Source: Acinetobacter sp. ANC 4204
GTDB lineage: Bacteria; Pseudomonadota; Gammaproteobacteria; Pseudomonadales; Moraxellaceae
Length of the DNA: 64,000 bases
Direction: 5' to 3'
NCBI RefSeq assembly: GCF_002135205.1
Contig: NZ_NEFZ01000004.1
Span: 365,442 to 429,441, forward strand
The notes under the pieces are model-generated. The model did not search any database and was not told where the DNA came from. It was given only the letters and a program-made list of their open reading frames with translations. How positions within the stretch are numbered: position 1 is the first letter of the stretch; every line of letters begins with the position of its first letter. A program made the position numbers and the translations under genes. This document shows, in pieces, positions 7,618 through 16,241 of this stretch.

Positions 7618-8249
7618 CTATTCCTCACCATACATGGAAGCAGCTTCATCAAAGCCAATTTCAGGGGCATCATGATGTGGTAAAAAGTCATATTTATCTT
7701 CAACCCGAAAGCCTTCCACTTTGGCGTACATATATTTCAAATCCGCCAAAGCTTCATCAAGTCTTAATCCGAAGTTGAAACCGCCTCTGATTCTTCGGTA
7801 TTGTTTCCAGAAGATAAACTCTCTGTGGCTAATGGTTCGTTTGGCTTCTGCGATTGTTCTTCCACCGATGCCGTTGAGGACGAGTTCTGCCCAGATTTCT
7901 TCTTGATCGAATTCGTCGTCGGTGTAACCTTTCCCAAAAAATTCTTCTCTAGGATTTTCGCCCAAATCGCTTCAATAAATGGTTTATTAAATTTCAAACG
8001 AATTTCATCTTCAGTAAATATGGATTCGCCTTGCTCATCGACAATACAGTCAGCCAAAATACTAGCTAAAGACTCTTTATTATTTCGATTCGCTTCCATT
8101 TGAGCAATTGTGGTCGAATAATCCATAATTTTGATAAATGTTTCAAAATTACAAACTTTACCTTTTACAACAACTTCAACAGTAATCAATTCAGGCACAT
8201 CAACCAAAATGCCTGACTTAATGTCAGCAATACTTAATTTTTTATTCAT
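7618..8249 (-). CDS. Tail assembly chaperone GT fusion (-1 frameshift product)
   Basis: Many siphophages make a longer chaperone by a programmed -1 shift in the gene before the tape measure. Here the upstream frame and a downstream frame (7618-7965) overlap, and a T-TTT-TTG heptamer lies where the shift would join them. The fusion would contain 105 residues of G plus 105 of T. The T part carries an acidic start and then EFIFWKQYRRIRGGFNFGLR, which resembles the conserved aromatic and GxR pattern of T domains. The product should act with G on the tape measure during tail assembly. The fusion is inferred from sequence. Confidence 0.65.
7764..8249 (-). CDS. Tail assembly chaperone G (unshifted product)
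   Basis: A 161-residue protein starting at ATG 8249, after the tail tube gene. Residues 1-105 are the conserved-looking globular part. Beyond the slip site the frame codes a low-complexity tail rich in Ser, Thr and Glu, which overlaps the T domain in another frame for about 170 bases. Its place between tail tube and tape measure and its paired overlapping frame identify it as the G chaperone. A long G-only tail beyond the slip site is unusual, since in lambda the shift lies near the end of G. Confidence 0.72.
   Translation of the reverse strand: MNKKLSIADIKSGILVDVPELITVEVVVKGKVCNFETFIKIMDYSTTIAQMEANRNNKESLASILADCIVDEQGESIFTEDEIRLKFNKPFIEAIWAKILEKNFLGKVTPTTNSIKKKSGQNSSSTASVEEQSQKPNEPLATESLSSGNNTEESEAVSTSD
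7935..7941 (-). promoter_or_regulatory. Ribosomal -1 slippery heptamer
   Basis: On the minus strand the sequence T TTT TTG is in the G frame (codons 104-105) and fits X-XXY-YYZ. After a -1 slip the next codon is GGG, entering the frame that ends at 7618. Confidence 0.68.
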
Positions 8250-8267
8250 GGTTTAATCCAAAAAGTT

Positions 8268-8283
8268 AGCCCCTTTCGGGGCT
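8268..8283 (-). terminator. Hairpin between tail tube and chaperone genes
   Basis: AGCCCC-GAAA-GGGGCT on the minus strand is followed by an imperfect T run (AACTTTTT). It could be a weak terminator or a processing and stability element that lowers chaperone expression relative to tail tube. Confidence 0.5.
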
Positions 8284-8288
8284 ATGGT

Positions 8289-8801
8289 TTAAGCGGTTTC
8301 ACGAATCCAAGCGACTTTGGTGCTACGTTGGACTGTACAGGTTGTTTTAACAACGGTATTGGCATCAAGATCCATTGGAAAAGAATCAACATAGCCTGTA
8401 AAAGTATTCCAGCTTCGCCCTGGTGGCAGGGTCACTTCACCTGTAGCAGCAGCAATGGTTGGGACAATATTTTTTACTTCACCTTTATTCTTTCCAGCCC
8501 AGCCAACAATAAACTTGATTGCTTTACCAGAAGCTTCTAGGTCATATAATCGGCCATGTGATGGAACCTTGGGATCAGCATTTAAGTCAAATGTAGATTG
8601 ACCCGTATCTTTTAGGCCACCTCCTTCCATGTACTGCTTACTTTCCTCTTCATCTAAAGGTGTAATTTCAATACGCTCTTTAGAATCCGTACCCGGTTTA
8701 AAGTTTAATGCACCATCTACTTTAAACAGCTCCCATTCACCTGGTGTTGTGATTGATTCAGCAACTCCCCAAATGTCTGTACCTTGTGTACGTCGTGCCA
8801 T
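8289..8801 (-). CDS. Major tail tube protein
   Basis: A 170-residue protein with the polar beta-rich sequence typical of siphophage tail tubes, including a conserved-type N-terminus of short strands and a C-terminal Thr/Val-rich strand region. The ATG at 8801 has GGAG upstream, which is preferred over the earlier start at 8813 that lies within this ribosome site. It is bounded by terminator-like hairpins on both sides and precedes the chaperone pair, the standard location for the tube gene. No enzymatic features. High copy number in the virion is expected. Confidence 0.82.
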   Translation of the reverse strand: MARRTQGTDIWGVAESITTPGEWELFKVDGALNFKPGTDSKERIEITPLDEEESKQYMEGGGLKDTGQSTFDLNADPKVPSHGRLYDLEASGKAIKFIVGWAGKNKGEVKNIVPTIAAATGEVTLPPGRSWNTFTGYVDSFPMDLDANTVVKTTCTVQRSTKVAWIRETA

Positions 8802-8813
8802 AATTTTCTCCAT

Positions 8814-8835
8814 AAAAAAACCACCGCAAGGGTGG
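8814..8835 (-). terminator. Intrinsic terminator upstream of the tail tube gene
   Basis: CCACC-CTTGC-GGTGG on the minus strand is followed by seven T residues. It separates the tail completion gene from the tail tube gene, so late transcripts must read through it or the tube has a separate start. Confidence 0.7.
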
Positions 8836-8846
8836 CTTTCGTTTCG

Positions 8847-9215
8847 TTAAGGTTCTTCTAACCATCGGCTGTCTATCCGAATACGGTATAAATTGGTTTC
8901 TTGCTCCAGCTCACAGCCTGTAAAGGCTTCAATGGTGCAATCTTCTTCAATGACTTTGCGTACTTCTCGGGCAATGTTTCGGGCATCTGCTTTGGTCTTG
9001 GCATAAACATCAATCTGCACATACAGCGAATCCATATCCGATCCGCCCGATAAATACTGCTCGGGGTTCGCATTGATAATCTGCCAACATACATATGGTG
9101 TGCCTTCTGTATTGCTGGCATCAAACTCACCGACTCTTAAACCCACACCATCGGAAAGTAATGCTGATAATTCAGCATTTGCAGCACAAAGGTCATAGAG
9201 TGGGATAATCAACAT
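8847..9215 (-). CDS. Tail completion protein, DUF3168/gp17-like
   Basis: A 122-residue protein with the alpha/beta layout of DUF3168 tail terminator proteins: an N-terminal helix that follows LIIPLYDL, a central GTPYVCWQIIN strand, then YVQIDVYAKTKADARNIARE and a C-terminal RIRIDSRWLEEP strand. Members cap the tail tube where it meets the head. It overlaps the HK97 gp10-like gene by one base at 9215, in the fixed order head closure, gp10-like, completion, tube. The family assignment is from recognised pattern, not a search. Confidence 0.82.
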   Translation of the reverse strand: MLIIPLYDLCAANAELSALLSDGVGLRVGEFDASNTEGTPYVCWQIINANPEQYLSGGSDMDSLYVQIDVYAKTKADARNIAREVRKVIEEDCTIEAFTGCELEQETNLYRIRIDSRWLEEP

Positions 9216-9703
9216 TATTTAATATCCCCCATCAAATCGGCCTGTAACTTTTCAGCAAATGCATCCGTTGCATTTTGAATATTGGATTCCAATGCTGGGC
9301 GCATATAGGGCTGTGCCTTGGTTTTGGATGTCCCAAATTCAACCAGCCAAAAGTGTTTGGTGTCATTTTCCACTGGGGTGTAATGTGGGTTTGCTTGTCG
9401 TGGCTTGCCTTTACGTTGCACATTTTCATTACTGCGCCAAAACTCACCACCGCCCTTTACACCAATACGGACTTTGGCAGAATTTTTATCACTGGTTTTA
9501 CCTGCACGTACTACCAAATTTTTAGAAATATCAGCACTGGTTTTAGGATCATCAATTTTCTTGGCATTGTCCTTAGCCGACTGTAAAACCGGCTTTGCAG
9601 CTGCTCGAAGTGCTTTTTTTACGTGTTTTTTCGCCACATTTTTGGTCATTTCATCCATTTTTTTAAGGGCTTCTTCCAAACCCTCAATTACGAATCCTGC
9701 CAT
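9215..9703 (-). CDS. HK97 gp10-like head-tail joining protein
   Basis: A 162-residue basic protein. Its N-terminus has a helix with many lysines (KKHVKKALRAAAKPVLQSAK), a central variable part, and a C-terminal FWLVEFGTSKTKAQPYMRPA motif, which is the hallmark of HK97 gp10-like proteins. These act in tail completion at the connector. The ATG at 9703 overlaps the stop of the head closure gene by 16 bases, which indicates coupling. The order is the usual one for this capsid type. Confidence 0.88.
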   Translation of the reverse strand: MAGFVIEGLEEALKKMDEMTKNVAKKHVKKALRAAAKPVLQSAKDNAKKIDDPKTSADISKNLVVRAGKTSDKNSAKVRIGVKGGGEFWRSNENVQRKGKPRQANPHYTPVENDTKHFWLVEFGTSKTKAQPYMRPALESNIQNATDAFAEKLQADLMGDIK

Positions 9704-10044
9704 GTATATGCCCCCAACTCACACGCCAAAGTGACATATTCACGCCCGGTTTTGTTATCACGTAAAGGCGCAATAATGCGGTAATAAAGCCCATCACATA
9801 ACAAACGACAGAGCGACCAATCAGTATTTGGTTCAATATCGTCCTGACGAAGCACAATACGGGTTGCTATCACTTTTTGATCTTTTCGTGCAGCAATGAA
9901 ATCACGGATTGATGCATCTGTTATGTGACCATAAATAGGAAAGATGGTGGTCCAGATGGTTTCTCGGTCTCCGCTACCATCAGGTTTTAATACAGATTTT
10001 TTACTTTGAACTTCAATGTATTGGTTTAAACTCCCTGCTTGCAC
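9688..10044 (-). CDS. Head closure (head-tail joining) protein
   Basis: A 118-residue protein, beginning at GTG 10044 directly after the stop of the connector gene, with GGGGG upstream. The longer reading back to 10137 only overlaps the connector frame and lacks a ribosome site. The sequence AGSLNQYIEVQSK, an ETIWTTIFPIYGHITD segment and a final VTLACELG resemble SPP1 gp16-type head closure proteins, which bind under the connector ring. The gene order supports this. Confidence 0.75.
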   Translation of the reverse strand: MQAGSLNQYIEVQSKKSVLKPDGSGDRETIWTTIFPIYGHITDASIRDFIAARKDQKVIATRIVLRQDDIEPNTDWSLCRLLCDGLYYRIIAPLRDNKTGREYVTLACELGAYTWQDS

Positions 10045-10045
10045 A

Positions 10046-10342
10046 TCACACCCCCATTTTCCGATAAGGCAGCATGAAGTTTTCCACTGCACGGTTGACG
10101 TATAGATTGACTTCACTTTGACCCGCTCGGTTCTCATACATATCAGTTATGACCAACAAGGCTGCATAGGCAAGGTCTTCAGGAAATTCACCATTGATAA
10201 GCACGTCATCCAAGGGCTGATCGATAAAATTTTCAATGTGTTTTAAAGCTGCTTTTGTGAGTAATTGAATGTACTCGTCATCACGGGCATGCAGGACACG
10301 CAGCTGCTTCTTCACAATGGCTGGGTCAATGTAATCACTCAT
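10046..10342 (-). CDS. Head-tail connector protein, HK97 gp6-like
   Basis: A 98-residue protein, mostly helical, with an acidic middle and a LLTKAALKHIENFIDQPL helix that is typical of the gp6/gp15-type connector family. These form a ring bound to the portal. It is the first gene after the capsid gene and its terminator-like hairpin, and is followed without a gap by the head closure gene. Start ATG at 10342 is preferred. Confidence 0.82.
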   Translation of the reverse strand: MSDYIDPAIVKKQLRVLHARDDEYIQLLTKAALKHIENFIDQPLDDVLINGEFPEDLAYAALLVITDMYENRAGQSEVNLYVNRAVENFMLPYRKMGV

Positions 10343-10374
10343 AAAAATAGCCTTTTTGTGACATAAAAAGAGGT

Positions 10375-10400
10375 AAAAAAAGCAGCCCCGAAGGACTGCT
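10375..10400 (-). terminator. Intrinsic terminator after the capsid gene
   Basis: An 8-bp stem AGCAGTCC/GGGCTGCT with a UUCG-type loop is followed by seven T residues on the minus strand. It lies 14 bases after the capsid stop and would favour high capsid expression relative to downstream genes. Confidence 0.75.
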
Positions 10401-10413
10401 TTTTAAATTTATA

Positions 10414-11688
10414 TTAAAGTGATAAATCACCACTGGCACAAGCATCAGGAATGGCGACACCACAGCAACCACGCATTTCTGCACGGATAGTACATAAGTT
10501 TTTGGTGAAGTTATTGCCATCTTCAGTTGAAAGCTCAACCGCCACATCTTCACGCATAAACGCAGCAACACCGAGGGTTAAATTCCCCACCCAATATTTA
10601 CCCAAAGTCATGGCAGCCGACAAAATCACTGGCAAGCCCCAAAGTACTGGTTGAACAGCTGCACCAGGAGAACCAAAAATATAGTGGCCATCATCACCTT
10701 TAATACGTTCAATCGTGCCCCAGTCTTCAGGGTTTAGAATGATTGCTTCAGGCAATAAACCACCTGCCGATGCTTTGTATTTGGCTTTATTGATCACATC
10801 AATTGCAGTATCTTCAGCCACTGGTGTTACTTCAATAAACTGATCTGCTTCAATCAAACCAATAAATGTACGTGCACCTGTCGTACGACCATCACCAACC
10901 ACAATTTTTGCTTCAAGTTTTAAACGCACACCATAAGCCAAACGACCTTCAATGTACGCAGCCAATGTCGGCATGTCCGAAATAAGCTGATTTGAAACTT
11001 TGATCCAGTGGGCAATGGTATCGGCTTTCATGTCCACCACGCCAAAAGTCAGACTTGACTCTGGTTTATCAGCACCCTCCAGCACAATATCAGCCATAAT
11101 TTCATAAGCCGATTCGCGCAATAACGGTACAAATTCATTTGTGATTGGCGTAAACGAAATCCAATCTAAAAGGTTCAATGGACGAGCAAGCGTGCGGCTT
11201 AAATCATTTTGTGCAAATTGAGCAGTGGCACCAATACCCGTTAAAGTCACAACATTACGTGCTTTCAGATCATTAAACTGGAATTTTCCTTTAGAACGCA
11301 GAATAGCCTTGGCTTGATCCAAAATATCTTTGTTACGAATCAAGATAGAAGCCACTGCATCAGGATCTTCAGAACGGCTATGCACACCATCAATCATACG
11401 TTGCTGAATATCTTCAATTTGCCCCGTCAAATCACGAATTTCGCTAGAACGTGCTTCTAATTGAGCGCGTAGGTCATCAGGAATATCTTCAACACGAGCA
11501 AGTTGGTTTCGACTGCGCTCTAATAGCGTATCCAACTGACCTAAACGATCACGGAATTGCACCGCCAATTGGTCTAATTCCGATTGTGAATTGGTATCAC
11601 GTGTTAGCAAGCCATGAAGTGGTTGTGCCGGGTTTGCAGCGATTGTAGAAATTGCCAAGTTAACTGCTGTTTTTGAAAGTGCTTTCAT
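10414..11688 (-). CDS. Major capsid protein, HK97 fold
   Basis: A 424-residue protein. The N-terminal 120 residues are coiled and charged and form a delta-domain-like scaffold that the protease removes; the rest is the coat domain, with NLLDWISFTPITNEFVPLLRESAY, a central VKLKLEAKIVVGDG-type segment, and a C-terminal KNLCTIRAEMRG motif. The ATG at 11688 is preferred: the longer frame to 11760 overlaps the protease gene stop and includes a terminator-like hairpin. It follows the protease and precedes the connector, as in HK97. Expected to be the most abundant virion protein. Confidence 0.9.
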   Translation of the reverse strand: MKALSKTAVNLAISTIAANPAQPLHGLLTRDTNSQSELDQLAVQFRDRLGQLDTLLERSRNQLARVEDIPDDLRAQLEARSSEIRDLTGQIEDIQQRMIDGVHSRSEDPDAVASILIRNKDILDQAKAILRSKGKFQFNDLKARNVVTLTGIGATAQFAQNDLSRTLARPLNLLDWISFTPITNEFVPLLRESAYEIMADIVLEGADKPESSLTFGVVDMKADTIAHWIKVSNQLISDMPTLAAYIEGRLAYGVRLKLEAKIVVGDGRTTGARTFIGLIEADQFIEVTPVAEDTAIDVINKAKYKASAGGLLPEAIILNPEDWGTIERIKGDDGHYIFGSPGAAVQPVLWGLPVILSAAMTLGKYWVGNLTLGVAAFMREDVAVELSTEDGNNFTKNLCTIRAEMRGCCGVAIPDACASGDLSL

Positions 11689-11714
11689 ACTAATTTTTCC
11701 ATGCATAGAAAATG

Positions 11715-11734
11715 AAAAACCCGCTTTAAGCGGG
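11715..11734 (-). terminator. Terminator-like hairpin between protease and capsid genes
   Basis: CCCGC-TTAAA-GCGGG on the minus strand is followed by five T residues. It sits 18 bases past the protease stop, so the capsid mRNA either is transcribed by readthrough or starts close downstream. Confidence 0.65.
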
Positions 11735-11752
11735 CAATATTTGAATTTTGAT

Positions 11753-12493
11753 TTACACACCAGACGAATCTAGGAATGCAAAAGGATCTTTTTTCGGTTC
11801 GGGGGCTGGTGTTTCTTGTGGCTTGCTGAATTCATTTAAACGAGAAATCAATTTGTCAGCATATTCACCATGTAATCCCAATGAGCGCAACAGCTCAACG
11901 GCATCACTTGATGATTCAAGGCCATTGATTGAATCTTCTGAAATGACACGTGCAGCATCATCTGCAGGTTCATCTACCACACTAATTTCGTACAGATCGG
12001 CACGCTTAATTTCAACATGCGTCCCTTTATCCTCCATATCCATTGGTGAAGGTGGATAAAAGGCAATGGAAAAACCATCCACGGTACCATGCTCGACCAT
12101 GGCAGCAATGGTTTGGGACCACTGCATATTCGGGGTGAATTCTAGCTCTACGAGCAAGCCTTGATCATCTTCTTCAAGCCGTAAATATTTACCAATCCGC
12201 ATGGCCATGAATGAATCAAGGAACCACATACGCCAACCATGGTTATAGTAAGCGTGAACTTTCTTGGTACCTGCAGCAAATGCCGCACAGACTTCCGCGA
12301 ATGCACCACGAATAAATTTTTCACCGTAATGATTCACAGAATCCCATTTCACGGCATAACCCGTAATGCGTAATACGCCTGTTTTGGGGTCACGTTTAAT
12401 ATCACGGGCTTCGAGCTTTACAGGTAAACGCCGACACTGAACTTTCGGCAATATTGGCAGTGCTTTATTACGCACCTGCAGGTTTTGATTCAT
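11753..12493 (-). CDS. Prohead protease, HK97 family (S78)
   Basis: A 246-residue serine protease that trims the capsid scaffold during maturation. It has the family's ITGYAVKWDSVN opening, a catalytic-type His in YYNHG (about residue 85), and Ser in DGFSIAF (about residue 142), followed by the conserved ADLYEISVVDEPA strand. The start at 12493 has GGAG nine bases upstream; an earlier GTG at 12517 is possible but less likely. The gene overlaps the end of the portal gene by 26 bases. Order portal, protease, capsid fits HK97 type. Confidence 0.9.
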   Translation of the reverse strand: MNQNLQVRNKALPILPKVQCRRLPVKLEARDIKRDPKTGVLRITGYAVKWDSVNHYGEKFIRGAFAEVCAAFAAGTKKVHAYYNHGWRMWFLDSFMAMRIGKYLRLEEDDQGLLVELEFTPNMQWSQTIAAMVEHGTVDGFSIAFYPPSPMDMEDKGTHVEIKRADLYEISVVDEPADDAARVISEDSINGLESSSDAVELLRSLGLHGEYADKLISRLNEFSKPQETPAPEPKKDPFAFLDSSGV

Positions 12494-13736
12494 CAGCTTT
12501 CGCTCCATAATTGCCACTTTTCATACGTTCGGCTGTGGTGTAGTTGACTGGTACCATAATAAAGTTTGAGTTAGGATCAGGTATTTCACCCTCTTCCATT
12601 TGAACTTGATAAGGACTCGCTTGCCCTGACAAAATTCGGTCTTTATTGGATTTAACCCGCTCAAGATACGAAGCCCTTAACAGGTCTTTGGTCTTAAATT
12701 CGAACTCATATTCATCCCATTCATGCCGTTGTAATAGGTGAATACGAGCACTTTCTTCAATTCGCTCCAAATATGGACGCAAACCGAACTTATGAAAGCC
12801 ATCAACCAACTGTTCAATGCCACTACCCCAAGTCGTACTAGAATCTGTACTAAAAATCAGGATTGGATTCACACCAAAGAAACGACAGGATTCTTCAACA
12901 GCCAACTTTCGAATTTCAATTAATTCAAGGTCTTCAGGTGTTAGACTAATTTGCTCGAACTGCATATTGCCTTCGAGTACTGCCATATCACCATCATCAC
13001 CATTAATCAGCAGATCTAACTCGGAACGTAGTGCATCGCGCTGTTCTTTTTTCAGATATTTTTCAGTCTTTAATGCCCCTGTCGGCTTGGCACCGTTCGA
13101 CATTAAACGCGAAGTCTTATCACTACCTGCCAAACCAATACCAATCGACTGCGCACCGTAGGCTATGGGTGACATCCCCACAAAACCTGTGCCGAACAGC
13201 TTGATATGCCAAATTTCTTTATCGGTATATTCAACGGTTTTACTGCCCAATCGGCATTTATACAGGGGTGTGCCATCATCACGAATACTCGGATCTACCG
13301 AACCCGAGTTAATGACCTGCAAACTGACCAACTTTTTACCGACATAATCTTTCTTGATGTAGGCATTGCCTGCGACCAAATTCAGCATAAGCTGCTCAAA
13401 AAACTCGACTCGGGTTTGATAGCGGTTCGGCTTGTTATACAGCAGCCGAATCACATCATGATCTTTAACTTGAACACGTGTACCATCAGATTTAAGCTGA
13501 AACATTTGCAATGGCAGGGTTGCCACCGATTCAGTCAAAATTTTGATACAGGCAAAAACAGCACTCAAAGTCATGGCACTGTCAAATGACACAGGTTTTG
13601 CGGTCTTAAAACCAGAACGGGGACGATCAATAATGGTCGTCCCCGTTTTATCTTGCATCGGTCCAGTGCCCCGAACCTTCAGCTTATCGCGATTGGTTTT
13701 ATCACGAATTTTTACTTTATCGCGCTTTTTACTCAT
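12468..13736 (-). CDS. Portal protein, HK97 family
   Basis: A 422-residue portal, which forms the dodecameric DNA channel. It carries the family opening with a SAVFACIKILTESVATLPLQ motif, a central region with YTDKEIWHIKLFG and an AVEESCRFFGVNP motif, and an acidic C-terminus. The first 30 residues are highly basic. The ATG at 13736 overlaps the terminase stop by four bases (ATGA), giving coupled translation. The size and order between terminase and protease match HK97-like phages. Confidence 0.92.
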   Translation of the reverse strand: MSKKRDKVKIRDKTNRDKLKVRGTGPMQDKTGTTIIDRPRSGFKTAKPVSFDSAMTLSAVFACIKILTESVATLPLQMFQLKSDGTRVQVKDHDVIRLLYNKPNRYQTRVEFFEQLMLNLVAGNAYIKKDYVGKKLVSLQVINSGSVDPSIRDDGTPLYKCRLGSKTVEYTDKEIWHIKLFGTGFVGMSPIAYGAQSIGIGLAGSDKTSRLMSNGAKPTGALKTEKYLKKEQRDALRSELDLLINGDDGDMAVLEGNMQFEQISLTPEDLELIEIRKLAVEESCRFFGVNPILIFSTDSSTTWGSGIEQLVDGFHKFGLRPYLERIEESARIHLLQRHEWDEYEFEFKTKDLLRASYLERVKSNKDRILSGQASPYQVQMEEGEIPDPNSNFIMVPVNYTTAERMKSGNYGAKADESKPAGA

Positions 13737-15571
13737 CGCTTCGCTACCTTAATCATGTCATTTAACCAGTCATCAATATTTCCATCATCTTCACCAGGCA
13801 CTAAATCAAAAACAGATTCATCATCCCAATATCGAGCACGCGCTGCAGCGTTAATAATCCCAACCATGGCATCAATTTTCTTGGCTGGAGACCCTTTGCG
13901 CGGGAAAATATTTTCCTTGGCATCAGGTTTGACCAAGACATTTAAGGCACACCAAGTCAGAACAGGATCACCGCAATGATGAAAACGGCCTTCAGCCAAT
14001 AAAACTTCAATCCAACGCATAGCAGGGCTTAAATGTTCTGCAACCTGAGGAATTTCAATGACATTTAGTCCTTCTTCCAACAGATTTGCTGTAAGTTGTT
14101 CCGCGTGGTATCGGTCATGCCCAAGCTCATAAAACGGATTCTTGATATGAGAATCTTCAATATCACGCTGAATTCGCTTGTAATCTGTTGATTCACCAGG
14201 AGTCGCAATCAAATACCCATCATTTCTCCAAACTGGATATTCATCAGGACGTTTTTCACCATTAATTGCTGTTTTGGTCTCAATGACATGCTCGTTAATG
14301 TATGAATGGGAAAATGCATACCAATGAATTTTTCCATCACTTTCAAACCGTGGGATCAGTTCACCCCAACTTGCCAAATCCAAACGACTTGCCAAGTCAT
14401 AGCCGCCAAAACGTATTTGTCCATCAAGATCGGGATATTTCACATCAGAGTAGCAATTTGCCCAAATCGTTGGAGAAATCCAGCCATCCATTGACCCGAC
14501 CCATTCATTCAAATGTTTTTGCCGGGTAATACCTTCAAGTTTTGGACTGACTTTGACCTTTTCAAACACTGAATGTAGGTATTTTTCATTTACTGAAACG
14601 CCATAATTCGGGTTGGCTTTGGCCCACACTTTCGGATCTAACCAATCATCACCACGATCCAGACAAAAAACCATGCCAAAATACTGATCATGCTTGGCTT
14701 TGCCTTTCAAAATATCCACCACGACCTGACGTTCTTGGTAGCATTTACTGGTGGTATCGTCTCCAGCCGTGGTAATGGCTAAAATTAATGGCTCACTTCG
14801 TGCAGCAATACCGTTTGCCACAATGTCATACATGTCTGCGGTTTTATGCGCATGTAATTCATCAATAATGGCAGCATGGACGTTTAGACCGTCTTTTGTG
14901 CCTCCCCGATCTTGTGATAACGCTTTAAGCATGCTGTTTGTTTCGGTCTGAAACACCGCAAATTTAGAATATTCAATACCGAAATGCGCACGCATTTTTG
15001 GCGAATACTCGACCATTTTGCTTGCATCGTTAAATACGATTTTTGCTTGTTCAGCCGAAGTTGCAGCTGTATAGACTTCTGCCCCCATTTCACCATCGAT
15101 AAAACAGAGATATAGCGCAATGGCAGCAAGCCAAGTAGATTTACCATTTTTCTTTGCGACCTCGATATAAACATATAAAAACCGCCTTTTCCCATCCTGC
15201 CCAATCCAGCCAAAAATATTGAGCGTGGCAAACACCTGCCAAGGCTCCAAAATTAATGGCTGACGTGTGCCGTCAGGTCGAATTTTTGCCAAATCCCCTT
15301 TAACGTGTGGGCAGGTCTCAATAAAAAAGAGCGCATGTCGCGCTCTTGAAAGATCTAACTCATACTCAAAATCGATATCGGGTTTGGGCTTGTATTTTAA
15401 TTTTTGCAATAATTCTTGGGTTTCTTCATCCACCGATTCAGCATTAAAATTAGATTTACTTAAATCGGTTAGAAAGCGTTTTACAGCTAGTTTCTCCAGC
15501 TGCCCTGCCGTACGCACTCCAGATCGTACGTCAAGGCAGTACTGGAGCGTAATCTTAAAATAATCACGCAT
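13733..15571 (-). CDS. terL: Terminase large subunit
   Basis: A 612-residue packaging motor. The ATPase part has a Walker A-like AKKNGKST at about 139-146, and a Walker B AAIIDELH at about 233-240, where Glu is the catalytic base. The C-terminal nuclease part begins near FGGYDLASRLD, which supplies acidic residues for the RNase H-like fold. It follows TerS by 12 bases and overlaps the portal gene. The type is that found in HK97-like phages which package from cos sites with an HNH partner. Confidence 0.94.
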   Translation of the reverse strand: MRDYFKITLQYCLDVRSGVRTAGQLEKLAVKRFLTDLSKSNFNAESVDEETQELLQKLKYKPKPDIDFEYELDLSRARHALFFIETCPHVKGDLAKIRPDGTRQPLILEPWQVFATLNIFGWIGQDGKRRFLYVYIEVAKKNGKSTWLAAIALYLCFIDGEMGAEVYTAATSAEQAKIVFNDASKMVEYSPKMRAHFGIEYSKFAVFQTETNSMLKALSQDRGGTKDGLNVHAAIIDELHAHKTADMYDIVANGIAARSEPLILAITTAGDDTTSKCYQERQVVVDILKGKAKHDQYFGMVFCLDRGDDWLDPKVWAKANPNYGVSVNEKYLHSVFEKVKVSPKLEGITRQKHLNEWVGSMDGWISPTIWANCYSDVKYPDLDGQIRFGGYDLASRLDLASWGELIPRFESDGKIHWYAFSHSYINEHVIETKTAINGEKRPDEYPVWRNDGYLIATPGESTDYKRIQRDIEDSHIKNPFYELGHDRYHAEQLTANLLEEGLNVIEIPQVAEHLSPAMRWIEVLLAEGRFHHCGDPVLTWCALNVLVKPDAKENIFPRKGSPAKKIDAMVGIINAAARARYWDDESVFDLVPGEDDGNIDDWLNDMIKVAKR

Positions 15572-15583
15572 AAAAACTCGCTA

Positions 15584-16105
15584 TTAACTTTGGCGCATGC
15601 CGTAATTGTTGTACACGTCATTCTCCGGATTTGTAGCAACCTCTGCTCCCAACAAATTAAGCTGTTGCTGTTTGTTCACTTTCACACCAGAACGTGCTGC
15701 AGGTGTAAGACCAAATTCACGGGCAGTTTTGATCATTTGTTCTTGTAATTTATTGCGGATCTGAAGCCAAGCTGCTTGCACCTGAAAACCATTTGGTGTT
15801 TTTTCTACCCATGAATCCAATGCTTGTAGCTTATCCATGGCTTTTCCATAGGCTGCCACATTATCACAATGCAACCCAAACACATCACCATCCACCACGG
15901 AAAGCAAACCTGCCTGTACTAATACTGGTCCCAAAGTGTCCCAGTGTTTTTTGGCTTCTTTGTTTACCCATAATGGGCAAGGCGGCATACCTAAATCTAC
16001 TGCAGCATTTGCAACTTGGGATTCTTCATCCCGATCATCACGGATTCGAGATCCACTCAATATTTTTTGCTGCAAGGATTTAGGAGGTCGTCCCATATTT
16101 GACAT
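15584..16105 (-). CDS. terS: Terminase small subunit, P27 family
   Basis: A 173-residue DNA-binding subunit. It starts with the basic NMGRPPKSLQQKILSGSRI motif typical of P27-family small terminases, followed by acidic linker, a PCPLWVNKEAKKHWDTLGP block and helical oligomerisation segments, ending with GLTPAARSGVKV, also typical. The ATG at 16105 has GGAGG five bases upstream; an earlier in-frame TTG at 16117 lies within this ribosome site and is unlikely. It recognises the packaging site, probably just upstream. Confidence 0.9.
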   Translation of the reverse strand: MSNMGRPPKSLQQKILSGSRIRDDRDEESQVANAAVDLGMPPCPLWVNKEAKKHWDTLGPVLVQAGLLSVVDGDVFGLHCDNVAAYGKAMDKLQALDSWVEKTPNGFQVQAAWLQIRNKLQEQMIKTAREFGLTPAARSGVKVNKQQQLNLLGAEVATNPENDVYNNYGMRQS

Positions 16106-16159
16106 AAGAACCTCCAAATTTTAAAAATCTTTTAAATATCGGAGGTATACCCCCCTATG

Positions 16160-16230
16160 GACTTTTGACCACGTAAAAATTTGATGGGGGGGCGGTCTTT
16201 TATAAGAGGTCGGTTTCGACTTTTGACCCC
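16160..16230 (-). other. Candidate packaging (cos) region with direct repeats
   Basis: The 11-base word GGTCAAAAGTC occurs twice on the minus strand, at 16170-16160 and 16228-16218, 58 bases apart, with G/C runs between (a GGGGGG tract near 16186 and CCCCCC near 16150). This non-coding interval lies directly upstream of TerS and near the HNH gene, where cos sites of HK97-like phages are found. No cut site can be read directly. Confidence 0.4.
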
Positions 16231-16241
16231 ATATCCCCCAT

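Noticed and set aside
9259..9734. Long plus-strand frames opposite the tail completion genes
   Set aside because: They are antisense shadows of well supported genes and have no recognisable protein character.
10045..10137. Upstream extension of the head closure gene
   Set aside because: This part lies over the connector gene in another frame and has no ribosome site. The GTG at 10044 directly follows the connector stop.
11689..11760. Upstream extension of the capsid gene
   Set aside because: It includes a terminator-like hairpin and overlaps the protease stop, while the ATG at 11688 gives a normal capsid N-terminus.
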